From: Terrisporobacter othiniensis
GTDB taxonomy: Bacteria > Bacillota > Clostridia > Peptostreptococcales > Peptostreptococcaceae
Direction of reading: 5' to 3'
Assembly: GCF_000808015.1 (NCBI RefSeq)
Contig: NZ_JWHR01000113.1
Location: 1 to 59,968, forward strand
Length of the DNA stretch: 59,968 nucleotides
The first letter of the stretch is position 1, and each line of letters opens with the position of its first letter. Under the pieces are notes generated by a model that was not told where the DNA came from, did not search any database, and saw only the letters and a program-made list of their open reading frames with translations. Positions 8,446-18,252 of this stretch are shown in pieces. Made by a program: the position numbers and the translations under genes.

Positions 8446-9885
8446 ATGAAGATACTTTATGTGACTGCAGAATGCTGGCCATTTGTAAAAACAGGAGGTT
8501 TAGGAGATGTTTCCTATGCCCTTCCAAAAGCTCTAAAAAAAGAAGGGGTTGATGTAAGGGTTATAATGCCGAAATACTCTACCATACCATCATATTTTAA
8601 AGACAAATTTAAACCGGTTGCAGAGTTTAGTGTAAAAGTAGGATGGAGAAATCAATATTGTGGTATAGAAAGCATGGAATTAGATGGTGTCACATTTTAT
8701 TTTATAGATAATGAATTTTATTTTAAGAGGTCTGATCAACCAAGTATATATGGACATGGTGATGATCCAGAACGATTTGCATTTTTTAGTAATGCAGTAT
8801 TATCATCTATGGAAAAATTGAATTTTTATCCAGATGTTATTAACTTAAATGATTGGCATACGGGGATGATACCATTATTGCTGAAAGAAGACTATGCTCA
8901 TTTGAAGAAATATCAGGATATAAAGACAGTTTATACTATACACAATTTACAATATCAGGGCATATTTAATAAAGAAATAGTAGGAAATATTTTTGATATA
9001 TCTTATGATCACTTTAATAATGGAAATATAGAATTTTATGGAGATATTAACTTTATGAAGGCTGGAATTGTTTTTGCCGATAAGGTTACGACTGTAAGTA
9101 AAACTTATGTAGAAGAAATACAAACACCTTTTTATGGTGAAGGATTAGACGGACTTTTGAAATCAAACTCTTATAAATTAGAGGGCATTTTAAATGGTAT
9201 CGATTATGATTTAAATGATCCATCTACAGACAAAGCTATATTTGAAAAATTTGATGTAAATTGTATTCACAAAAAAGTAGAAAATAAAATAAAATTACAA
9301 AAAATATTAGGATTAGAAGTTAATCCAAATATTCCTTTAGTGGGGATTGTATCTAGATTAACTTCACAAAAAGGCCTAGATTTAATTAACTATATGATGC
9401 CTGAAATAATGAGAGAAAATTTGCAAATGGTCGTACTAGGTACAGGTGAGCATCAATATCAGTCTATGTTTAATTATTATAATTCAAATTTTAGTAACAA
9501 ATTATCTGCAAGAATTACATTTGATAGCGCCTTTGCACAGCAAATTTATGCTGCATGTGATATTTTTCTGATGCCATCTTTGTATGAACCTTGTGGAATA
9601 GGGCAAATGCTTGCCATGAGATATGGTGCAATCCCAATAGTAAGAGAAACCGGTGGACTTAAAGATACTGTAACTCCTTATAATAAATATACAGGTGAAG
9701 GTAATGGATTTAGTTTCGCTAATTATAACGCTCATGAAATGTTCTTTACACTTCAAAAAGCAATTAGATTGTATCAAGATAAAAAGGTTTGGAATAACCT
9801 AATTATAAATGCAATGAATACAGATAATAGTTGGAAGAAATCTGCTCAAGACTATATAAGAATATTTAATGGCTTAATAAGCTAA
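8446..9885 (+). CDS. glgA: Glycogen synthase (ADP-glucose, GT5)
   Basis: GlgA extends alpha-1,4-glucan from ADP-glucose. The GT5 signature KTGGLGDV lies at residues 15-22 and binds the ADP-glucose phosphates. The second Rossmann domain has VGIVSRLTSQKGLDL and the E-x7-E type motif MPSLYEPCGIGQMLAMRYG, followed by VRETGGLKDTV. At 479 residues it has the normal family length. AAAGGGGGAAA precedes the ATG. It receives substrate from GlgC/GlgD, encoded just upstream. Confidence 0.96.
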   Translation: MKILYVTAECWPFVKTGGLGDVSYALPKALKKEGVDVRVIMPKYSTIPSYFKDKFKPVAEFSVKVGWRNQYCGIESMELDGVTFYFIDNEFYFKRSDQPSIYGHGDDPERFAFFSNAVLSSMEKLNFYPDVINLNDWHTGMIPLLLKEDYAHLKKYQDIKTVYTIHNLQYQGIFNKEIVGNIFDISYDHFNNGNIEFYGDINFMKAGIVFADKVTTVSKTYVEEIQTPFYGEGLDGLLKSNSYKLEGILNGIDYDLNDPSTDKAIFEKFDVNCIHKKVENKIKLQKILGLEVNPNIPLVGIVSRLTSQKGLDLINYMMPEIMRENLQMVVLGTGEHQYQSMFNYYNSNFSNKLSARITFDSAFAQQIYAACDIFLMPSLYEPCGIGQMLAMRYGAIPIVRETGGLKDTVTPYNKYTGEGNGFSFANYNAHEMFFTLQKAIRLYQDKKVWNNLIINAMNTDNSWKKSAQDYIRIFNGLIS

Positions 9886-9897
9886 AGGGGCGATTTA

Positions 9898-12354
9898 ATG
9901 ATTACAATAAATAAAAAGCGATTTAAAGAATATTTCAGAAGAAAAATGAATAATTTATATGCTCAAACCCTTGAAGAAGCAAGCAATGAAGAACTTTTTA
10001 ATGTATTATGTTATGTTATAAAAGATATGATTTCAAGGGATTGGGAAGGCAGTAGAATATATGAAGAAAAAGCAGTATTTTATTTTTCTATAGAATTTTT
10101 ACTGGGAAGACAATTAAAATCTAACCTATTAAATCTTGGATTTGAAGATACTATAAGACAAGGTCTAAATGAACTAGGAATAAATTTAGATGAAATAGTT
10201 GAAGCAGAACCAGATCCAGCTCTAGGAAATGGGGGGTTGGGTAGATTAGCCGCATGCTTTCTTGATTCTATGGCATCCGTTGGAATTAGTGGTCATGGAT
10301 ATGGAATAAGATATAAATACGGATTATTTGAGCAGAAATTTGTAAATAATTCTCAGGTTGAAGTTCCAGATAATTGGCTTATAAATAGTTCTTATTCATG
10401 GGAAACAGTTAGACCAAATAGGGCAGTATTAGTAAAGTATGAAGGAAAAATTGATATGGAAGAAGATGATGAAGGTAATCTAAGGGTTACCCACAAGAAC
10501 TATATTCCTGTGATGGCAATGCCTTATGATATACCTATAATTGGTTATGAAAATGAATGCATAAACACACTTAGAATATGGAAAAGTGAAATACCAACAA
10601 GAGATTTTGGGAGGTCATCTCTATATGCTAAAAATCAAGCGGCTAGTTATGAGGATGCATTAAAATATAAGTATTATGCAGAAGAAATTTCTCAAACTTT
10701 ATATCCAAATGATTCAAACTATGCAGGCAAATTGTTAAGGTTAAAGCAAGAATATTTCTTCGTTAGTGCAGGAATTCAAGATATATTTAGAAAATGTAGA
10801 AGATATAAAATTAAACCGCAAGAATTACCAAATAAAATTGCTATTCATATAAATGACACTCACCCAGCTTTATGTATCCCTGAAATGATGAGGATATTAT
10901 TAGATGAAGAAGGATTATCTTGGGATGAAGCATGGAATATTACTACAAGGGTAATATCTTATACAAACCATACAATATTATGTGAAGCATTAGAAAGATG
11001 GTCGGAAGGTATAATGAAAAAGCTTCTACCAAGAATGTATATGATAATTGAGGAAATTAATAGAAGATATGTTAATGCTTTAAGAAAAAAAGGTTATGGT
11101 GAAGATAAGGTAAAAAGAATGGCTATTATGTATGATGGAGAAATTAGAATGGCTAATTTATGTATAGTTTCAAGCTATAGTGTAAATGGTGTAGCAGCTC
11201 TTCATACTAAATTATTAAAAGAAGAAGTTTTAAAGGATTTTTATGAAGAAGAGCCTTATAAGTTCAATAATAAAACAAATGGTATATCTCATAGAAGGTG
11301 GCTTATGAGTTCAAATCCAGAACTAGCTAATTTAATAACAGAATTGATTGGGAATAAGTGGATAAAAGATACAGCTCATTTAAAAGAATTAGAAAAATTT
11401 GTGGATGACGAGAATGTATTGAATAGATTAGAAGAGATTAAGTTTAACAATAAGGTTAAATTAGCTAACTATATAAAAGAAAATAATAATATATCAATAG
11501 ATCCTAACTCCATATTTGATGTTCAAGTTAAAAGACTTCATGCTTATAAAAGACAACTTATGAATATTTTGCATGTACTTGCTTTATATCATGAAATACT
11601 AGATAATATGGATTTAGAGTTGGATATTCAGCCACGAACTTTTATATTTGGAGCAAAGGCAGCACCAGGATATTACTTAGCAAAATGTATAATAAAATTA
11701 ATAAATTGTGTTGCTGATTTAGTAAACAATGACCCTAGAGTAAAAGACAAAATCAAAGTTGTATTTATAGAAAATTATGGTGTATCACTAGCTGAAAAAA
11801 TAATTCCGGCAGCTAATGTGAGTGAACAAATATCAACTACTACAAAAGAAGCATCAGGAACTAGTAATATGAAGTTTATGATGAATGGTGCTCTAACATT
11901 AGCTACACTAGATGGAGCTAATGTGGAAATATGCCAACAAGTAGGCAAAGATAATATGTTTTTATTTGGACTTAGTGCTAAACAAGTATTGGATTATGAC
12001 AAATATGGTGGATATTCATCTAAAGACTTGTATCATTCTAATAAGTGGCTAAGAAGAGTTGTTGATGATTTAGTTAATGGATTTATACCTGGCCTTGGAA
12101 AAGAAGGTAGGGAAATCTATGATGCATTAATAACTTATAATGATGAATATTTTGTTCTTAGAGATATTGATGAATATGCTGAGGCACAGCAAAGGATAAG
12201 TAATCTTTATAAGGATAAAATTAAGTGGAATAAGATGTCTCTTATAAATATTGCAAACTCTGGAATTTTCTCTAGTGATAGAACTATAAATGAATATATA
12301 GAAGATATTTGGTTTAAAGGGTGTGATGAGGATGTGCAAAACAATATCATTTAA
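9898..12354 (+). CDS. glgP: Glycogen phosphorylase (GT35)
   Basis: GlgP releases glucose-1-phosphate from glycogen, so the operon encodes both synthesis and mobilisation. The N-terminal half has VFYFSIEFLLGRQL and the glycine-rich EPDPALGNGGLGRLAACFLDS. The C-terminal half has the pyridoxal-phosphate block KEASGTSNMKFMMNGALTL, with the Schiff-base Lys in SNMKFMMNG. At 818 residues it is standard length. It starts 12 bases after glgA behind AAAGGGGCGA. Its last codons overlap the start of the following GH13 gene, so those two are probably translationally coupled. Confidence 0.96.
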   Translation: MITINKKRFKEYFRRKMNNLYAQTLEEASNEELFNVLCYVIKDMISRDWEGSRIYEEKAVFYFSIEFLLGRQLKSNLLNLGFEDTIRQGLNELGINLDEIVEAEPDPALGNGGLGRLAACFLDSMASVGISGHGYGIRYKYGLFEQKFVNNSQVEVPDNWLINSSYSWETVRPNRAVLVKYEGKIDMEEDDEGNLRVTHKNYIPVMAMPYDIPIIGYENECINTLRIWKSEIPTRDFGRSSLYAKNQAASYEDALKYKYYAEEISQTLYPNDSNYAGKLLRLKQEYFFVSAGIQDIFRKCRRYKIKPQELPNKIAIHINDTHPALCIPEMMRILLDEEGLSWDEAWNITTRVISYTNHTILCEALERWSEGIMKKLLPRMYMIIEEINRRYVNALRKKGYGEDKVKRMAIMYDGEIRMANLCIVSSYSVNGVAALHTKLLKEEVLKDFYEEEPYKFNNKTNGISHRRWLMSSNPELANLITELIGNKWIKDTAHLKELEKFVDDENVLNRLEEIKFNNKVKLANYIKENNNISIDPNSIFDVQVKRLHAYKRQLMNILHVLALYHEILDNMDLELDIQPRTFIFGAKAAPGYYLAKCIIKLINCVADLVNNDPRVKDKIKVVFIENYGVSLAEKIIPAANVSEQISTTTKEASGTSNMKFMMNGALTLATLDGANVEICQQVGKDNMFLFGLSAKQVLDYDKYGGYSSKDLYHSNKWLRRVVDDLVNGFIPGLGKEGREIYDALITYNDEYFVLRDIDEYAEAQQRISNLYKDKIKWNKMSLINIANSGIFSSDRTINEYIEDIWFKGCDEDVQNNII

Positions 12355-14239
12355 CTCCTGGAATGAATATTTTAAGGCTCCATTTGGAGCCTTAAAAGTT
12401 AATCAAGGAGCAGATATTAAGGTTAATACAAATATTAAGGTTAATACAAATGAAGAAGTATACAGTATTTATTTAGTAATAACAAAAGAAGATGAAAACT
12501 TAAATAGTGAAGAGATAAGACGAATTCCACTAATTAAAAAAGAGGAAAATATATATGAATGTAAAATAGAACCATTATTTATTCCAGCGATATATTATTA
12601 TTATTTTGAAGTAGAAGTTAATAGTGATGGACAGAATAAGAAGAAATTTTATGGAAAAATAAGACAAAATGGAGAAGCTTGTGAATATAGTTTCGATAAT
12701 TTAAATAAATATCAGTTAACAGTTTACGAAGAAAGTAAATCACCAACATGGTTTAAAGAAGGTGTTTTATATCACATATTTGTAGATAGATTTAACAACG
12801 GTAATAGAACCGGTAAGCCAAGCAATCCAAAGAAAAATAGTTTTATATATGCTAACTGGGAAGATGATCCTATGTATATAAAGGATGAAAATGGAGATAT
12901 CATAAGATGGGATTTTTATGGAGGTAACCTTAAGGGAATTATTAATAAATTGGGATACCTTAAGAAACTTGGAATAAGTATTATATATCTAAGTCCAGTT
13001 TTTGAATCTTCTAGTAATCACAAATATAACACAGGAGATTATAAAAAGATTGATCCTATGTTTGGAGATGAAGAAATATTTTCAGAATTGATAGAAAAAG
13101 CTAATGCAAAAGGTATATCAATAATACTTGATGGTGTATTTAGTCATACAGGAGCTGACAGTATTTATTTTGATAAATTTAATAATTATGATAGTAAAGG
13201 TGCTTATAATAATGAAGACTCTATATACAGAAGTTGGTATACTTTTGATGATTCTAAGGTAGGTTACAAATGTTGGTGGGGAATTAAAGACTTACCAAAC
13301 GTAAATGAATTAGAACCTTCATATATGAACTACATAATTAAAGATGAAGAAAGTGTTTTAAATAAATGGACAAAGATGGGAGTTAAAGGATGGCGACTAG
13401 ATGTAGTAGATGAATTACCAGATGAGTTTTTAACTGAATTTAAAAAGGAGCTAAAAAAATCCGAAAGCGATTCCGTTTTGATTGGAGAAGTATGGGAAGA
13501 TGCTTCCAATAAAATAAGTTATGGGCAACGAAGAAAATATCTCTTAGGTAAACAATTAGATTCGGCCATGGGATATCCATTTAGAAAAGGAATATTATCT
13601 TTCCTAAGAGGTGAGATGGCATCTTATGAACTTAATGATTTATATATGAATATAAAAGAAAATTATCCACCAGATGCATTTAAAGCTAACCTAAACTTAT
13701 TGGGTACTCATGATGTAAGAAGGGTAAAAACAGAGCTTGATAATGACAAAGATATGATTAAACTTGCTGTATTAGCACAGATGACATTTGAAGGAGTTCC
13801 ATATATTTATTACGGTGATGAGGCAGGCCTTGCAGGTGGTAAGGATCCAGATAATAGAAGAACTTACCCTTGGAAAAATGAAGATAATGAGATGATAGAC
13901 TTCTATAGAAATTCTATTCAAACTAGACATAGGATAAAAGCTTTATTAAAAGGAGAAACTAATTTTATTTACACTAAGGATGATGATGTTTTTGCTTATG
14001 AAAGATTTATTGATGAGGATAGTTGTTTAATAATTATAAATAGAAGTGAAGAGTATAAATATATAGATTTTGATTTAGACTATGATTTATTAGATGAGAT
14101 AGGAATAAAATACACACCAGGTGACTATGGAGTTACTTTAGAAAAGGAAAATGGGAAATTTGTAATAGATATTGAACCAAAATCTTTTATGATATTTAAA
14201 ATGAAAAATATTACAAGGGAAGCATTTGAACAAGTATAG
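12326..14239 (+). CDS. GH13 alpha-glycosidase (neopullulanase/maltogenic amylase-like)
   Basis: This cytoplasmic-looking GH13 enzyme of about 637 residues has an N-terminal beta-sandwich (CBM34-like) and a catalytic barrel. The barrel has LYHIFVDRFNNGN, the nucleophile in GWRLDVVDELP, the acid/base in LIGEVWED and the third Asp in LLGTHDVRR. It probably trims limit dextrins or maltodextrins left by phosphorylase. No signal peptide is seen. It overlaps the end of glgP. The start is one of GTG 12323, ATG 12326 or ATG 12332, behind AAAGGG. Near residue 30 it contains a perfect 6-residue tandem duplication, IKVNTN twice. Substrate specificity cannot be read from sequence. Confidence 0.88.
   Translation: MRMCKTISFNSWNEYFKAPFGALKVNQGADIKVNTNIKVNTNEEVYSIYLVITKEDENLNSEEIRRIPLIKKEENIYECKIEPLFIPAIYYYYFEVEVNSDGQNKKKFYGKIRQNGEACEYSFDNLNKYQLTVYEESKSPTWFKEGVLYHIFVDRFNNGNRTGKPSNPKKNSFIYANWEDDPMYIKDENGDIIRWDFYGGNLKGIINKLGYLKKLGISIIYLSPVFESSSNHKYNTGDYKKIDPMFGDEEIFSELIEKANAKGISIILDGVFSHTGADSIYFDKFNNYDSKGAYNNEDSIYRSWYTFDDSKVGYKCWWGIKDLPNVNELEPSYMNYIIKDEESVLNKWTKMGVKGWRLDVVDELPDEFLTEFKKELKKSESDSVLIGEVWEDASNKISYGQRRKYLLGKQLDSAMGYPFRKGILSFLRGEMASYELNDLYMNIKENYPPDAFKANLNLLGTHDVRRVKTELDNDKDMIKLAVLAQMTFEGVPYIYYGDEAGLAGGKDPDNRRTYPWKNEDNEMIDFYRNSIQTRHRIKALLKGETNFIYTKDDDVFAYERFIDEDSCLIIINRSEEYKYIDFDLDYDLLDEIGIKYTPGDYGVTLEKENGKFVIDIEPKSFMIFKMKNITREAFEQV
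12416..12451 (+). repeat. 18-bp perfect tandem duplication inside the GH13 gene
   Basis: Two identical 18-bp units (12416-12433 and 12434-12451) encode IKVNTN-IKVNTN in a linker near the protein N-terminus. The identity at DNA level suggests a recent slippage or duplication event that keeps the frame. Confidence 0.9.
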
Positions 14240-14240
14240 A

Positions 14241-14278
14241 AAAAATGTGTAGATTATTAATTTAATCTACACATTTTT
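14241..14278. terminator. Bidirectional terminator between GH13 gene and ssb
   Basis: A 16-bp perfect stem (5' arm 14241-14256, 3' arm 14263-14278) with a 6-base loop has A-runs and T-runs at its edges. It can therefore end both the rightward glycogen operon and the leftward ssb gene. Confidence 0.9.
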
Positions 14279-14283
14279 CATCA

Positions 14284-14697
14284 TTAAAATGGAATTTCGC
14301 TTTCACATATATTGTTATCAAAAACTTCGTCTGTAAAGATTTCTTCACTATTAAAAGTATTTTCAGTTTTTTTACTTTGTTTAGAATCTATAAATCTAAA
14401 TGAATCACAATGGATTGTTATAGATTTTCTGTTTTCTCCATTTGTAGATAAATATTTATCTACTTTTATTTTCCCCTCAATATAAACCAATCTACCTTTG
14501 GCCATATATTCACTAAAAACCTCTGCTTGCCTATTCCATACTTCGCAGTTAATAAAATCAGTATCATGCTCTCCTTGAGCATTTTTATAACTTCTATTAA
14601 CAGCCAAAGTAAATTTAGTTACAGCTATATTTTTTTCACCTAAATATTTCAGTTCTGGATCATGACATAATCTTCCTACTAATATGACCTTATTCAT
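14284..14697 (-). CDS. ssb: Single-stranded DNA-binding protein
   Basis: This 137-residue SSB begins MNKVILVGRLCHDPEL and has the OB-fold signature DFINCEVWNRQAEVF. It ends in an acidic tail with the conserved tip SEIPF, which recruits partner proteins. The true start is at 14697, right after AAGGAGGC; the open frame extends further upstream without homology. It stands alone rather than between rpsF and rpsR, so it is probably a second, accessory SSB, for example one used in repair or DNA uptake. That role is inference from context only. Confidence 0.92.
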   Translation of the reverse strand: MNKVILVGRLCHDPELKYLGEKNIAVTKFTLAVNRSYKNAQGEHDTDFINCEVWNRQAEVFSEYMAKGRLVYIEGKIKVDKYLSTNGENRKSITIHCDSFRFIDSKQSKKTENTFNSEEIFTDEVFDNNICESEIPF

Positions 14698-14897
14698 TAA
14701 AAGCCTCCTTGTATTAAAAGAATTATAAATATTAGTAAAATTATGGACAAACATAGGTTCGTATATACATATAGTTAGGAAAAAATTTAATTTTATGAAC
14801 TGAAGAAAAAAATATGAAAGGGTGATATAATTAAAATAATAATGAACGTTAAAATCTATGTTAATTTGATAGAGAATTAAAAATAAGGGGTTTTATT

Positions 14898-16784
14898 ATG
14901 AAAAAAGAAATTTATGAAAGTATAATAAAAAATAGCAAAATAGCTTACTTAATAATAAATTGTAAGATGGATAATCATAATAAATATATTGGCATAGAGG
15001 TACTTGAACAAAATAAAGAATTTGAGAAAATTTTTAAATTATTAACAGAAAATAATGTATTTGAAAAGGAAGTAACAGAATTAATAATAAATAATTGGAT
15101 AAAGAAAAGTTTTAAAGGTGATGAACTTGATAAGTTTATAAAAGATGTAATAAAAACTGGTCATAGGAAGATAGAATACACAACTGAATTAAATGGTAGA
15201 AATTCAATCGTAGATATGTATTACTTAGAAGACTATTTTATGTTAATATATTCAATCGATTGTAATATAGGTCATAAGGAAGAAAACTTAAAAATATATA
15301 ATTGGGCAAAAGACTTGAATGGAGTATATATTGATATACATGAAGGTTGTAATCACGACTTAAAACTAGGTAATAAAAAGAGCACTCTAGGAAAAAGAGA
15401 TATAGATTTATGGGAAGAATCTGAAATTATTCAATTTAGAAATCAAGAGAATATTGTAATAGCAAATAAAAATGCAAAAACTTTTTATCAAACATTAACA
15501 AAAAAAGATGGTAATAAAATGTACTTAGAGTCAACTTTATGGCCCATCATAGATGATAATGATAATGTAATAGGAACTAGGGGCTTTAGTATAAAAATTA
15601 ATGATAAGTTGATTTTTGAGAAAAGTTTAGAGCAAAATCAAGAAAATTTTAGGGAAATAACAAAATATTGTGACTCAGTATTTATTATTAGAGATGAAGA
15701 AAGAGCAACTTATATTAGTCCAGCTTTTAGAAATGTTTTTGAATCTAATCCAGATGATTTGTATAAAGATATTAGTAAATTAGATGATTATTTTAAACGA
15801 GTAGAAAGCAATGATTATAATATAAGTTACGAATTTGAATTTGATGAATGTAACGAAGGAACGGGAAAAGTAAAATTAGATAACGGAAAAGAAAAATGGA
15901 TTTGGTATAAATTTTTACCAATAAAGGATTCTAAGGGAAATGTATCAAAAAGAGTAGGTATTTTAACAGATGTAACAGAAAAAAGAAAAGTAGAAGATGA
16001 GAAAAATCAACTTAAATTAGATTTTTTTGCAAATTTATCTCATGAGTTAAGAACGCCAATCAATCTTATATCAAGCACAATTCAGTTAATCAAACTAAAT
16101 TTAACGAAATTATCACCACAAGAGGCTAATAAACTTTACAAATATATAGATATCATGGAAACTAATAGTTTAAGACTTGTAAGACTTATAAATAATTTAT
16201 TAGATTCAACGAGAATTGATGCGGGATTTATAAGTTTTACTCCGATAAATGCAGATATAGTCAGATTTATAGAAGACATATGTGGCTCTATTGTAGAATT
16301 TATAGAATTTAATAATATGCACTTAATTTTTGACACTAATAAGGAAGAAGATATAGTTCTATTTGATCCAGATATTATAGAAAGAACGATGCTGAATTTA
16401 TTATCAAATGCAGTCAAATTTAATAAAAAATATGGGAATATATATGTGAATCTATGTACTAAAGAAGATAAAATTATAATTAGCGTGAAAGATGAAGGTA
16501 TAGGAATTCCAAAGGAAAAAGCTAATTGTATATTTGAAAGATTTGAGCAAGTTCAAAGTAAAGATAGAATAGAAAAACAAGGAAGTGGAATAGGATTATA
16601 TTTGGTAAAATCTCTTGTTACATTGCACGGAGGAAGTATAAAGGTAAATAGTAAGGTTAATCAAGGGAGTGAGTTTATAGTGGTTATACCTAAACAAGTA
16701 ATAAAAAACGGTGAAGAGTTTTTGATGAAAAAAAATGAAGAAGTTAGATATAGCAGAGCAAATATAGAGTTTTCAGATATATAA
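14898..16784 (+). CDS. Soluble PAS-domain sensor histidine kinase (orphan)
   Basis: This 628-residue kinase has no membrane segment. A PAS-like N-terminal region covers about residues 1-240. A clearer PAS/PAC domain follows (SVFIIRDEERATYISPAF to GILTDVTEKRKVEDE, about 255-370). Next come the HisKA box FFANLSHELRTPINLI and an ATPase domain with LNLLSNAVKFN, VKDEGIGIPKEKA and GSGIGLYLVKSLVTLHGGS. All kinase boxes look intact. No response regulator gene is adjacent, so it is an orphan kinase that senses an internal signal. The ligand is unknown. In clostridia, orphan PAS kinases can feed the sporulation phosphorelay (Spo0A), but nothing here proves this. Confidence 0.88.
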   Translation: MKKEIYESIIKNSKIAYLIINCKMDNHNKYIGIEVLEQNKEFEKIFKLLTENNVFEKEVTELIINNWIKKSFKGDELDKFIKDVIKTGHRKIEYTTELNGRNSIVDMYYLEDYFMLIYSIDCNIGHKEENLKIYNWAKDLNGVYIDIHEGCNHDLKLGNKKSTLGKRDIDLWEESEIIQFRNQENIVIANKNAKTFYQTLTKKDGNKMYLESTLWPIIDDNDNVIGTRGFSIKINDKLIFEKSLEQNQENFREITKYCDSVFIIRDEERATYISPAFRNVFESNPDDLYKDISKLDDYFKRVESNDYNISYEFEFDECNEGTGKVKLDNGKEKWIWYKFLPIKDSKGNVSKRVGILTDVTEKRKVEDEKNQLKLDFFANLSHELRTPINLISSTIQLIKLNLTKLSPQEANKLYKYIDIMETNSLRLVRLINNLLDSTRIDAGFISFTPINADIVRFIEDICGSIVEFIEFNNMHLIFDTNKEEDIVLFDPDIIERTMLNLLSNAVKFNKKYGNIYVNLCTKEDKIIISVKDEGIGIPKEKANCIFERFEQVQSKDRIEKQGSGIGLYLVKSLVTLHGGSIKVNSKVNQGSEFIVVIPKQVIKNGEEFLMKKNEEVRYSRANIEFSDI

Positions 16785-16790
16785 GAAATG

Positions 16791-16828
16791 AACACATTAT
16801 TAATTTAAAAATTAGTAATGTGTTTATT
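16791..16828. terminator. Bidirectional terminator between histidine kinase and gtrA
   Basis: A 15-bp stem (16791-16805 with 16810-16824, one G-T pair) is followed by a T-rich stretch. It can serve both converging genes and overlaps the stop of the minus-strand gene. Confidence 0.8.
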
Positions 16829-17258
16829 TCTTTTCTTCTGAATGTTTTATAACTAATCTCATTAAAAAGAACACTGGAATAGTTGAAAAAATAGGAGCTA
16901 TTATGGGAGCTATAGCTTCATCTAAATCTAATAGATTAACTAATGCCAATATAATTCCTAGATTTAGAGCATATTCAAATACATAAACTAAAAAACTAAG
17001 CAGGTATTTCTTTAAAGAATACTTTTGATCTTTAAATGTAAACTTGGAGTTTAAATAATAAGATGCAGTAATACTTATAATGCTTGTAGTAGTATAGGCA
17101 ACTAGATAATTAATTTTGAAAACTAGATATAAAGTTAAATAAAATATTTGAGCTACCACAAAATTAGCAGTCCCAATAAGATTAAATTTTATATATTCTA
17201 TAATTTTATCTTTATATAACTTTAGTTTATCTATAATTGTATTCTTAATAGTCAACAC
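16824..17258 (-). CDS. GtrA-like membrane protein
   Basis: This is a small protein of 144 residues with four predicted membrane segments. The GtrA pattern is clear: FNLIGTANFVVAQIFYLTLYL, then ASYYLNSKFTF between segments two and three. The family takes part in moving lipid-linked sugars (for example undecaprenyl-phosphate glucose) across the membrane during surface polysaccharide or teichoic acid modification. No glycosyltransferase gene sits beside it here, so the sugar is unknown. The start is GTG 17258 or TTG 17255, just behind AAAAGGA. Confidence 0.85.
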   Translation of the reverse strand: MLTIKNTIIDKLKLYKDKIIEYIKFNLIGTANFVVAQIFYLTLYLVFKINYLVAYTTTSIISITASYYLNSKFTFKDQKYSLKKYLLSFLVYVFEYALNLGIILALVNLLDLDEAIAPIIAPIFSTIPVFFLMRLVIKHSEEKK

Positions 17259-17306
17259 ATCCTTTTAAAAAGTGATTATTTATATTTTATATTATTATTA
17301 TGTTCA

Positions 17307-17343
17307 TTGACAAAATAAATATAAAGAACTATATTTATTTTGT
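17307..17343 (+). promoter_or_regulatory. mrp promoter overlapped by a 34-bp palindrome
   Basis: A consensus sigma-A promoter is visible: TTGACA at 17307-17312, a 17-bp spacer, and TATATT at 17330-17335. A perfect inverted repeat with 14-bp arms (ACAAAATAAATATA at 17310-17323, and 17330-17343) and a 6-base centre covers the spacer and the -10 element. A protein bound there would block RNA polymerase, so it is a strong operator candidate for the downstream mrp gene. Confidence 0.8.
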
Positions 17344-17373
17344 AGATATAGCTATTATTAGGGGGGAGTAGAA

Positions 17374-18231
17374 ATGTCAAGTTGTAATTCGTGTCCATCA
17401 AATGGATCTTGCAATAAGGAACAATCAAGCTGTTTAGTTGAGAATAATCCACTAAATAAAATTAAAAAAATTGTAGGTGTTATGAGTGGTAAAGGTGGAG
17501 TAGGAAAATCTACAGTATCAGCATTAATAGCAAAAAATTTAGCAAAACAAGGGTATAAAGTAGGTGTATTAGATGCTGATATAACAGGACCTAGTATTCC
17601 AAGACTTTTGGGAGTGGATAAGCAAAGAGCAAGAGCAACAGAGGAATTTATATATCCAGCAGTAACAAAAGATGGAATAAAAGTAATGTCTTTAAACTTA
17701 TTAATAGAAAATGAAGAAGAGCCTGTTATTTGGAGAGGGGCAATGGTTTCTAATGCAGTGAAACAGTTTTATACAGATGTTTTATGGGAAGAGTTAGATT
17801 ACCTTATAATAGATATGCCTCCAGGAACAGGAGATGTAGCACTAACAGTTATGCAATCTATTCCTATAAATGGTATAGTAATGGTTACAGTACCTCAAGA
17901 TATGGTATCAATGATAGTTACAAAAGCTGTTCATATGGTTCAAAAGTTAGATATAGATGTTATAGGTGTAGTTGAAAATATGAGCTACATAACATGTCCA
18001 GACTGTGGTAAGAAGATTCAAATATTTAATGGACAAAATAATAGAAAATTCCTTGATGATATGAATTTGGAACTTTTAGGACAATTACCAATGAATTCTG
18101 GAATAGGAAACGTATCCATAGGTATTTATAAGGATGGTGATGAAGAGGTAGAAGGATTATTTAATCCTATAGTAATAAATATGGTTAAATCATTAGAGAA
18201 AAAAGAAAAAGAAGTTTCAAATGTGTTTTAG
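17374..18231 (+). CDS. mrp: Mrp/NBP35-type Fe-S cluster carrier P-loop ATPase
   Basis: This 285-residue protein carries and transfers Fe-S clusters to target enzymes. The deviant Walker A motif MSGKGGVGKST is at residues 37-47. The N-terminal extension has cysteines (CNSCPSNGSC), and a C-terminal CPDCGKK near residue 210 forms the dimer-interface cluster site. DMPPGTGDVALT is the Walker B-type block. The ATG follows AGGGGGGAG. A nearby 62-residue membrane protein gene lies 21 bases downstream and probably shares the transcript. Control by an operator over its promoter is inferred from the palindrome upstream. Confidence 0.92.
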   Translation: MSSCNSCPSNGSCNKEQSSCLVENNPLNKIKKIVGVMSGKGGVGKSTVSALIAKNLAKQGYKVGVLDADITGPSIPRLLGVDKQRARATEEFIYPAVTKDGIKVMSLNLLIENEEEPVIWRGAMVSNAVKQFYTDVLWEELDYLIIDMPPGTGDVALTVMQSIPINGIVMVTVPQDMVSMIVTKAVHMVQKLDIDVIGVVENMSYITCPDCGKKIQIFNGQNNRKFLDDMNLELLGQLPMNSGIGNVSIGIYKDGDEEVEGLFNPIVINMVKSLEKKEKEVSNVF

Positions 18232-18252
18232 GTATAAATAAGGAGTAAAAAA

